DNA from: Enterovirga sp.
GTDB lineage: Bacteria > Pseudomonadota > Alphaproteobacteria > Rhizobiales > Beijerinckiaceae
Direction of reading: 5' to 3'
DNA: 7,799 bases
Assembly: GCA_028290385.1 (NCBI GenBank)
Contig: JAQGJZ010000393.1
Location: 1-7,799 of the forward strand
Both the position numbers and the translations under genes were made by a program. A model generated the notes under the pieces. That model was not told where the DNA came from. It made no database searches and saw nothing but the letters and a program-made list of their open reading frames with translations. Shown here in pieces: positions 1-4,708 of the stretch. Within the stretch, counting starts at the first letter, position 1; every line of letters starts with the position of its first letter.

Positions 1-70
1 GCGCTGAGCGGAGCCGAGGCGGCGGAGCTCCGGCCGCTTCAGCGCCCTCCCCGGTCCGCCCGGCTGCAGG

Positions 71-104
71 CACAAAAAAGCGGCGGGCGTTTCCGCCCGC
101 CGCT
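71..104 (-). terminator. Intrinsic terminator of the degP-type gene
   Basis: On the minus strand a perfect 11-bp GC-rich stem (79-89 with 94-104) is closed by a GAAA tetraloop and followed directly by a run of six T and then GTG. It starts 27 bases after the protease stop codon. The hairpin plus U-tract is a textbook rho-independent terminator. It shares the GAAA loop and TTTTTTGTG tail with the terminator after lon. No U-tract follows the hairpin on the plus strand, so it should act in one direction only. Confidence 0.95.
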
Positions 105-130
105 GATGGCCTGGTGCCGAGGAGAGAAGG

Positions 131-1642
131 CTAGCCGGCGTTGGCGAGCCCGATCGCGACGAAGCGCGTGCCCTGCGCGTTCTTCACCCGCATCAGGACG
201 GCCTTCTTGCCCCCATCCCGGGCGGCCTTGATCCCGTCAGCCACGTCGTTGGGGGTCGAGACGGCCTTGCCGCCGACTTCGAGGATCACGTCGCCCTCGG
301 CGATGCCCTTCTGGGCCGCCGGCCCGTCCGGATCGACGTTCACCACCGCGACGCCCTCGTCGCCCGCGCCGGTGCGGGAGGCGGGAGCGAGCTGCAGGCC
401 GAGCCGGAGCGAGCTCTTGGCGCCCTCGTCATCCCGCTGGAGCGAGGCCGTCTCGGTCGGCAGGCTGCCGAGCTCGACCGTCGCGTTGCGCTGGCTGCCG
501 TCGCGCAGGTAGCCGACCTCGACCTTGGTGCCGGGCTTCAGGCTGGCGATCCGGCGGCTGAGCTCGCGCGCATCCGTGATTGGCTCGCCGTTGATGCTGG
601 TGACGACGTCGCCGGCCTGCAGGCCTGCCTTCGCGGCCGGCGTGCTCGACTGGGCCCCGTTGACCAGCGCGCCCTTCTGGTTCTTCAGCCCGAGGCCGTC
701 GGCGAGGTCGGGCGTGAGCGCCTGGATCTGAAGACCCAGGTAACCCCGCTCCACCTTGCCGTTCTTCTCCAGCTGATCGACGACCGCCTGGACCGTCTGG
801 GAGGGGATCGCGAAGGCGAGACCCACCGAGCCGCCGGACGGCGACGCGATTGCGGTGTTCACGCCGACAACCTCGCCGCGCAGGTTGAAGGTCGGGCCGC
901 CGGAATTGCCCCGGTTGATCGGCGCGTCGATCTGCAGGAAGTCGTCATACGGCCCGGCGCCGATATCGCGGCCGCGCGCCGAGACGATGCCGGACGTGAC
1001 GGTACCGCCGAGCCCGAACGGGTTGCCGATCGCGACCACCCAGTCGCCGACGCGCGGGGCCGTGGCCGCGAGCTTCACGTAGGGGAACGGTCCGCCCTCA
1101 TCGACCTTGATCAGCGCGAGGTCGCTCTTCGGGTCGGTGCCGAGCACCTTGGCGCTGAGCGTGCGACCGTCGTCGGTGGTGAGTTCCACGGTCTTGGCGT
1201 TGTCGACCACGTGGTTGTTGGTCACGACGTAGCCGTCGGCCGAGATGAAGAAGCCCGAGCCCTGGGCCATGCCGCGGCCGCCGCGCCGCGGCCCGTTCGG
1301 CATCCCGTTCTCGCCGAAGCGCCGGAAGAACTCGCGCAGCTGCGGCGGGATGTTGTCGAGCCGCGAGCCGGGGTTCTCGTCATCGCCGCGGGACGTGGAG
1401 GCCTGCTCCACGCGCACCCGGACGGAGACGACCGCGGGCTTCACCTTGTCGACCACGTCCGCAAAGGACGCCGGCGCATGCGCCGCCTCGACCGTGATCG
1501 GTGCGGTCTGCGCGAAGGCCGGATGGGGGCCCTGGAGAAAGGTCGCGCCGAGCGCCCCGGACGCCACGATGGCGACGGCCGCGACCGAAGCGAGAGCCCG
1601 GCTGCGCAACGTACCGGCGGTGTTCTGATGTGCCTGAGACAT
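131..1642 (-). CDS. degP: Periplasmic Do/DegP-type serine protease
   Basis: An HtrA-family serine endoprotease/chaperone that would degrade misfolded proteins in the periplasm. The chosen ATG gives 503 residues, the usual size for alphaproteobacterial Do proteases. It has GGAG ten bases upstream and places a signal peptide at the N-terminus (hydrophobic core about residues 16-36, likely cleavage after the AFA at 42-44). The trypsin-like domain carries the catalytic triad H144 (TNNHVV), D174 (SDLALIKV) and S247 (GNSGGP). Two PDZ domains follow, at about 300-395 and 408-500, for substrate binding and oligomer control. A Gly/Arg-rich stretch at about 113-126 precedes the catalytic core, in the region of the flexible LA loop. 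A TTG at 1714 would add 24 residues in front of the signal peptide and is less likely. The gene is transcribed alone, divergently from the DUF6481-type gene, and ends at a strong terminator. I recognised no RpoE- or sigma-32-type promoter upstream. The symbol could equally be mucD or degQ; the family call is secure. Confidence 0.96.
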   Translation of the reverse strand: MSQAHQNTAGTLRSRALASVAAVAIVASGALGATFLQGPHPAFAQTAPITVEAAHAPASFADVVDKVKPAVVSVRVRVEQASTSRGDDENPGSRLDNIPPQLREFFRRFGENGMPNGPRRGGRGMAQGSGFFISADGYVVTNNHVVDNAKTVELTTDDGRTLSAKVLGTDPKSDLALIKVDEGGPFPYVKLAATAPRVGDWVVAIGNPFGLGGTVTSGIVSARGRDIGAGPYDDFLQIDAPINRGNSGGPTFNLRGEVVGVNTAIASPSGGSVGLAFAIPSQTVQAVVDQLEKNGKVERGYLGLQIQALTPDLADGLGLKNQKGALVNGAQSSTPAAKAGLQAGDVVTSINGEPITDARELSRRIASLKPGTKVEVGYLRDGSQRNATVELGSLPTETASLQRDDEGAKSSLRLGLQLAPASRTGAGDEGVAVVNVDPDGPAAQKGIAEGDVILEVGGKAVSTPNDVADGIKAARDGGKKAVLMRVKNAQGTRFVAIGLANAG

Positions 1643-1738
1643 GTATCTGCCGCTCCGAAAATCTGAACCGGAAGCGGTGCGGCCTGCCCGCTCCACCTCC
1701 GTCAGCTCCCTCAATTGCAGAGCGCCCGTGAAGGTGTC

Positions 1739-1772
1739 CTGGAGCCGAGATTAATTTTCGTTCAGGCTCCAG
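1739..1772. repeat. 8-bp inverted repeat upstream of degP
   Basis: CTGGAGCC at 1739-1746 is perfectly mirrored by GGCTCCAG at 1765-1772 around an 18-base AT-rich centre that includes TTAATTTT. It lies about 100-130 bases upstream of the protease start. It could be a regulator-binding site or an RNA stem. Nothing in the sequence identifies the factor. Confidence 0.45.
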
Positions 1773-1811
1773 CTGGTCCCGGATCGGGTAACCTTTCCGC
1801 GATCCAGCGTG

Positions 1812-1826
1812 GGCCGCATAGCGGCC
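1812..1826. repeat. Short perfect stem-loop, GGCCGC-ATA-GCGGCC
   Basis: A 6-bp, all-G/C stem with a three-base loop in the divergent intergenic region. It is followed at once by a second small stem (GCGC-CTT-GCGC, 1829-1839). There is no T-run after it on either strand, so it is not an intrinsic terminator. It could be a binding palindrome or a structured leader element. In DNA this G/C-rich, chance is also possible. Confidence 0.35.
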
Positions 1827-1956
1827 AAGCGCCTTGCGCAGCTTGCATTTCCGGCGCGCGCAACCTAACTACCGCCCGTCGATCAAGCCGGAATCGGGCA
1901 TCACCCGCCCTTTGTCTGAGCGGGCGTCGAGCACATTCGGCCATCGGCATCGCGCG

Positions 1957-1979
1957 GCCGCCTGACGAGGCGGCTTTTT
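1957..1979 (+). terminator. Terminator-like hairpin in front of the DUF6481-type gene
   Basis: GCCGCC (1957-1962) and GGCGGC (1969-1974) form a perfect 6-bp G/C stem with loop TGACGA, followed directly by five T (1975-1979). On the plus strand this has the form of a rho-independent terminator, yet it sits only 44 bases before the start codon of the gene it points at. No gene ends here: the upstream neighbour runs the other way. It is therefore either an attenuator in the leader of the downstream gene or the 3' end of a short untranslated RNA made from this intergenic region. The function is inferred; the structure is directly visible. Confidence 0.65.
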
Positions 1980-2023
1980 CGCGTTCTCAACTAGCACGGA
2001 CGACGACGAGGGTTTCGACACAG

Positions 2024-2386
2024 ATGGCGTTTGCAAAACGCAACGATTTCAACGACCGCCGCGAAACCGCCCAGAGCGCCAGACAGGCCATGCTCGAGCG
2101 TTTCAAGGCCCGCCCGCCGGCCGACGACCCGGAGCTGCTGGCCAAGCAGGCCGAGCGCGCAGCTGTTGCCGAAGCCCGCGAGAAGCGCCGTGCCGAGCGC
2201 GAGGCTATCCGCAAGGCCGAGGAGGAGCGGATCGCCGCCGAGAAGCTCGCGACCGAATTGGCCGAGCTGCAGCGCAAGGAAGAAGATGCTCGCCGTCGGG
2301 CCGAAGCCGAGGCGCTGCAAGACGCTGCCCGCAAGGCACAGCGCGACCTTCGCTACGCGACCCGGAAGAGCAAGAAGCGGCGCTGA
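2024..2386 (+). CDS. DUF6481-type small charged helical protein
   Basis: A 120-residue protein that I recognise by its overall pattern as a DUF6481-family member, common in alphaproteobacteria and of unknown function. The N-terminus has the family-like shape: a short FNDRRETAQSARQAMLERF segment (residues 9-27) and then RPPADDP (30-36). Residues about 38-108 are one long Ala/Glu/Arg/Lys-rich helix likely to form a coiled coil, and the tail is strongly basic (YATRKSKKRR, 111-120). There is no signal peptide, membrane segment or Cys, so it is probably cytoplasmic. The basic tail would suit nucleic-acid or ribosome contact, but that is a guess. The start was set from family-like beginning and GAGGG at 2008-2012, 11 bases upstream; the frame stays open to 1715, but that extension looks like translated intergenic DNA. 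An intrinsic-terminator-like hairpin lies 44 bases before the ATG and may control expression. The MFS gene follows 35 bases after the stop. Confidence 0.85.
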   Translation: MAFAKRNDFNDRRETAQSARQAMLERFKARPPADDPELLAKQAERAAVAEAREKRRAEREAIRKAEEERIAAEKLATELAELQRKEEDARRRAEAEALQDAARKAQRDLRYATRKSKKRR

Positions 2387-2387
2387 G

Positions 2388-2402
2388 CGCCGGGATCCGG
2401 CG
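2388..2402 (+). repeat. Stem-loop between the DUF6481-type and MFS genes
   Basis: CGCCGG (2388-2393), loop GAT, CCGGCG (2397-2402): a perfect 6-bp G/C stem beginning two bases after the upstream stop codon. It has no T-run, so read-through into the MFS gene is expected. It could protect the 3' end of a processed upstream message or dampen downstream expression. Confidence 0.45.
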
Positions 2403-2421
2403 GACGCGGGGAGACCGAGAC

Positions 2422-3678
2422 ATGCACGCTCCCCTTGATCCGGACCTGCAAACGAAGCGACGGCCTCCCTTCGGCGAGTTCGTCGCGCTGATCGCCTTTA
2501 TGATGGGTCTGACCGCCTTCGCGGTCGACAACGTCCTTCCGGCCTTTCCGGCCATCGGACGGACCTTCGCGGTTCGCAATCCGAACGACCTCCAGCTTCT
2601 CGTCTACGTGTACATGATCGGGTTCGGGGTCACCCACCTGATCTATGGCCCCGCGTCCGACATCTTCGGCCGGCGGCCGGCCTTTCTGGCGGGCCTGGCC
2701 GTGTTCCTCGTCGGCTGCGTCGCGGCGATGTTCGCCCCCAATTTCGAGATGCTGCTGGCCGCGCGCTGCCTGCAAGGCTGCGGTGCAGCGGCCGGCCGCG
2801 TGGTCGCGGTCGCCATCGTGCGCGACCGCTTCGTCGGGCGCGAGATGGCGCGCGTCATGTCCCTGACCATGATGGTGTTCATTACCGTCCCGATCTTTGC
2901 GCCGGCCATCGGCAGCCTGCTGCTCCTGGTCGGCGATTGGCACGCGATCTTCGTCTCGATGCTGGTCCTCGGGGCGGCGCTCGGGATCTGGTTCGTCCGC
3001 CGCATGCCCGAGACGTTGCGGGCGGAAAACCGGCAGCGCTTCTCGGTGACCGCCGTCGGGTCGGCCTTCCGGGAGACGGTCACGACCCGCGCCGCGCTCG
3101 GCTATTCGACTGCGTTCGGCCTCATGTTCGGGGCCATCATGTCCTATGTCGGCTCGGCCCAGCAGATCTTCGCCGAGGACGTCTATGGGCTTGGCGCGAA
3201 GTTCTCGATCGTGTTCGGGCTGATCGCCCTGTCGATGGGCTTCGCCTCGCTCACCAATTCCCGGTCCGTGCGCCGCCATGGCATGCACCGCATCTCGCAT
3301 CTCGGCATGCTGGGCTTCATGGCGCTGTCCCTTCTGCAATGCGCCGTGGCGTTCCTGTATGCGGGCAAGCCGCCGCTGCTCCTGTTCGGCGGCATCCTGG
3401 CGGCAAGCCAGTTCCTCACGAGCCTGACGATGCCCAACTTCAACGCGCTCGCCATGGAGCCGCTGGGGCGCATCGCCGGGACCGCGTCCTCCCTGATCGG
3501 CTTCTACACGACCTTCCTCGGCGCGAGCGCGGGCGTGATCGTGGGCCGCTTCTACGACGGCACCGTTATTCCGGTCGCGGTCGGTTACGCGGTCCTAAGC
3601 GTCGCGACGGTCGCGGTCGTCCTGTGGACGGAACGCGGCACCCTGTTCCGCCCGAACCACCCCGAGCCCGTTCGCTAG
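2422..3678 (+). CDS. MFS exporter, Bcr/CflA drug-resistance type
   Basis: A 418-residue inner-membrane transporter of the major facilitator superfamily, predicted proton-driven drug or metabolite efflux. About 12 hydrophobic segments are visible; the first begins near residue 18 after a short charged N-terminus. Family signatures are the acidic residue in TM1 (D36 in FAVDNVLPAFPAIG), motif A between TM2 and TM3 (YGPASDIFGRRP, 75-86), the RDRF arginine/aspartate pair (134-137), the PIFAPAIG segment followed by DWHAIF (157-177), and AGTASSLIG (352-360) in the C-terminal half. These point to the Bcr/CflA branch rather than a sugar porter. Length is normal for that branch (about 400). The start has GGGGAG eight bases upstream. 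It lies 35 bases downstream of the DUF6481-type gene on the same strand and may be co-transcribed. No regulator gene is adjacent, and the substrate cannot be told from sequence. Confidence 0.9.
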   Translation: MHAPLDPDLQTKRRPPFGEFVALIAFMMGLTAFAVDNVLPAFPAIGRTFAVRNPNDLQLLVYVYMIGFGVTHLIYGPASDIFGRRPAFLAGLAVFLVGCVAAMFAPNFEMLLAARCLQGCGAAAGRVVAVAIVRDRFVGREMARVMSLTMMVFITVPIFAPAIGSLLLLVGDWHAIFVSMLVLGAALGIWFVRRMPETLRAENRQRFSVTAVGSAFRETVTTRAALGYSTAFGLMFGAIMSYVGSAQQIFAEDVYGLGAKFSIVFGLIALSMGFASLTNSRSVRRHGMHRISHLGMLGFMALSLLQCAVAFLYAGKPPLLLFGGILAASQFLTSLTMPNFNALAMEPLGRIAGTASSLIGFYTTFLGASAGVIVGRFYDGTVIPVAVGYAVLSVATVAVVLWTERGTLFRPNHPEPVR

Positions 3679-3710
3679 CGGCCCCACCCGGGCGGCAGCG
3701 CGGGCCGGAC

Positions 3711-3944
3711 CTATTGCCCGCCGTTGCCGGAGCTTTGGCTCCGGAAGACGCAGACCCGGCCGCGATCCTCGAACCCGCCCGGGCAGGACCGCACGCACGC
3801 GCCTGCGGCGAATTTCAGCGGCGGGCGGCACTGGCTGGCAAACTGCTCCTGGCCGCCGTCGCGCCATTGCGCCTCCGCGCCGGCACTCGCAACCACGGCC
3901 GCCAGCAGCACAAGACAGGCAATCCGACCGCCAAAGCCCCTCAT
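3711..3944 (-). CDS. Small secreted cysteine-containing protein, unknown function
   Basis: A 77-residue predicted exported protein with no assigned function. The N-terminus is a clear Sec signal peptide: basic MRGFGGR, hydrophobic core about residues 8-20 (IACLVLLAAVVAS), and an AEA-Q cleavage site at about 25/26. The mature part of about 52 residues has four cysteines (C39, C50, C54, C65) in a CRPP...CVRSCPGG...RVCVF arrangement, compatible with two disulfides in the periplasm or outside. It ends in a Gly/Ser/Gln-rich tail. Start choice: two ATGs are adjacent (3947 and 3944); GGGGGAG upstream gives a better spacing (6) for 3944 than for 3947 (3). The frame is open further upstream to 4007, but that part is Gly/Pro/Arg-rich and not protein-like. 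The gene converges on the MFS gene with 32 bases between stops and no clear terminator. Signal peptide, spacing and Cys pattern argue that it is real despite its size. C10 lies inside the signal peptide and does not fit a lipobox. Confidence 0.72.
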   Translation of the reverse strand: MRGFGGRIACLVLLAAVVASAGAEAQWRDGGQEQFASQCRPPLKFAAGACVRSCPGGFEDRGRVCVFRSQSSGNGGQ

Positions 3945-4022
3945 CATCCACTCCCCCGGCGCGGTTCCCGGCCCGCCGCATCCGCGCCCGGCTCCCCGGC
4001 CGGGCACGCTGCAGCGCTGACA

Positions 4023-4051
4023 ATGCCGGTCAAATCAACCGGTGATGGCAT
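4023..4051. repeat. Interrupted palindrome upstream of the small secreted protein
   Basis: ATGCC (4023-4027) is mirrored by GGCAT (4047-4051), and inside it CCGGT (4026-4030) is mirrored by ACCGG (4038-4042). It lies about 80-105 bases upstream of the start of the small secreted protein, where an operator could sit. The symmetry is imperfect because of a TGAT insertion, and no known regulator is recognised. Confidence 0.3.
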
Positions 4052-4150
4052 CGTTCCGCCCGTACGCGCGTGACCGACGGCCTCTGGGTTTGGGGGCTCG
4101 CCAGCGCCGTGCCGTGCAGGAAGCTGCCGCGAGCTGATGATGGAGATGGT

Positions 4151-4226
4151 TGGTGGGCGGTGACGGGATCGAACCGCCGACCCTCTCGGTGTAAACGAGA
4201 TGCTCTACCGGCTGAGCTAACCGCCC
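4151..4226 (-). tRNA. tRNA-Val (anticodon UAC)
   Basis: On the minus strand the acceptor stem GGGCGGT (4226-4220) pairs perfectly with ACCGCCC (4161-4155), followed by discriminator A and a genome-encoded CCA (4153-4151). The D arm contains TTAGCTCAGCCGGTAGAGC, the anticodon stem TCTCG/CGAGA holds the loop TTTACAC with anticodon TAC, and the T arm has the GTTCGATCC signature. The UAC anticodon reads valine GUA and, by wobble, GUG. It lies 32 bases downstream of the HU gene on the same strand, a neighbourhood found in other alphaproteobacteria, and may be processed from a common transcript. Confidence 0.97.
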
Positions 4227-4258
4227 GGTGGCGCGAGCCGGAGCCGCGCCCCCTTCTC

Positions 4259-4537
4259 TTACTGCGAGTTGACCGCGCTTCTCAACAGCGCGCCGGCACG
4301 AAACTTCGGCGCCTTCTGTGCGGCGACCATCACCCTCTCGCCGGTTCGGGGGTTGCGGGCCTCGCCGGCGCTGCGCTCGGAAACGAGGAAGCTGCCGAAC
4401 CCGATGAGCTTGACCTCGTCGCCCCGCCTGAGGGCCTGCGCGATGACGTCCAGGGTCGCTTCAATCGCCCGGGCTGCGTCCCCTTTGGAAAGCCCCGCTT
4501 TCTCTGCAACGGCGCTGACGAGCTCTCCCTTGTTCAT
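4259..4537 (-). CDS. hupB: HU family DNA-binding protein
   Basis: A 92-residue histone-like HU protein that dimerises, bends DNA without sequence specificity and compacts the nucleoid. The sequence has the complete family layout: a helical N-terminal dimerisation region (MNKGELVSAVAEKAGLSK, 1-18), the conserved GFGSF turn (46-50), the DNA-binding beta-arm with RNPRTGE (61-67) whose proline P63 intercalates between base pairs, and the C-terminal PKFRAG (77-82) leading to a final helix. Length is typical (about 90). GGAGG five bases before the ATG is a strong ribosome-binding site. It lies 171 bases after lon, beyond the lon terminator, so it needs its own promoter in 4538-4653; I could not pick one with confidence. 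No intrinsic terminator follows, only a G/C hairpin without T-run at 4230-4250 just before the tRNA. Confidence 0.97.
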   Translation of the reverse strand: MNKGELVSAVAEKAGLSKGDAARAIEATLDVIAQALRRGDEVKLIGFGSFLVSERSAGEARNPRTGERVMVAAQKAPKFRAGALLRSAVNSQ

Positions 4538-4650
4538 TCAGCCCTCCCGCTCGGATGTACGAAACCGGCCATCCGTTCAGGGACATACCGTCTGGCGCAA
4601 AGCTCGCGCCCAGGCAAGCCCGAGTTGTGCCTCGCGTCGCCGACCGACCG

Positions 4651-4687
4651 ACACAAAAAAGGGCCCCCGGCTTTCGCCGGGAGCCCT
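4651..4687 (-). terminator. Intrinsic terminator of lon
   Basis: On the minus strand the stem 4660-4671 with 4676-4687 (12 positions, one C/A mismatch) is closed by a GAAA tetraloop and followed by six T and GTG. It begins 22 bases after the lon stop codon. It should end the clpX/lon transcript and insulate the HU gene. Confidence 0.95.
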
Positions 4688-4708
4688 GATCTTGGCTAGC
4701 CCGAAGGC

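Larger units (their letters stand above)
1643..2023. other. Hairpin-rich divergent intergenic region
   Basis: These 381 bases separate two divergent genes and hold no convincing coding region. The plus-strand frame open from 1715 runs into the DUF6481-type gene but has no ribosome-binding site or protein-like composition before 2024. Several inverted repeats lie close together: 1739-1746 with 1765-1772 (8 bp), 1781-1786 with 1800-1805 (6 bp), 1812-1817 with 1821-1826 (6 bp, ATA loop), and a terminator-like hairpin at 1957-1979. It should contain the promoters of both flanking genes, but no strong consensus sigma-70 pair is visible. A weak plus-strand candidate is TTGCAT (1843-1848), 17 bases, then TAACTA (1866-1871). 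Confidence 0.6.

Noticed and set aside
1..70. A possible gene end at the left edge (TGA at 5-7 in one plus frame)
   Set aside because: Only two in-frame bases' worth of context is available before the stop, and no start, ribosome site or recognisable protein is visible on either strand, so no gene can be supported.
1643..1714. N-terminal extension of the Do protease from a TTG codon at 1714
   Set aside because: It would put 24 mostly charged or polar residues before an otherwise standard signal peptide. The ATG at 1642 has its own GGAG and gives the family-typical length.
1715..2023. Longer form of the DUF6481-type protein, since the frame is open from 1715
   Set aside because: The extra 103 residues have no protein-like pattern, span the inverted repeats and the terminator-like hairpin, and the family-like beginning with a ribosome-binding site starts at 2024.
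2353..3339. Long minus-strand frame opposite the MFS gene
   Set aside because: Its His/Asp/Arg/Gly-rich composition is typical of an antisense shadow. The plus-strand frame has 12 membrane segments and clear MFS motifs.
3679..3707. Inverted repeat CGGCCC/GGGCCG between the convergent MFS and small-protein genes as a bidirectional terminator
   Set aside because: A 17-base loop, only 6-bp arms and no T-run on either strand make it a poor intrinsic terminator.
2937..4073. Plus-strand frame overlapping the MFS gene and extending past it
   Set aside because: An Arg/Ala/Pro/Gly-rich out-of-frame reading of the MFS gene that then runs antisense through the small secreted protein gene; no domain or start signal.
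4230..4250. Hairpin (GGCGCG with CGCGCC) after the HU gene as a terminator
   Set aside because: There is no T-run on the minus strand after it. The tRNA acceptor stem begins three bases beyond the hairpin, so it more likely allows read-through or is a processing spacer.
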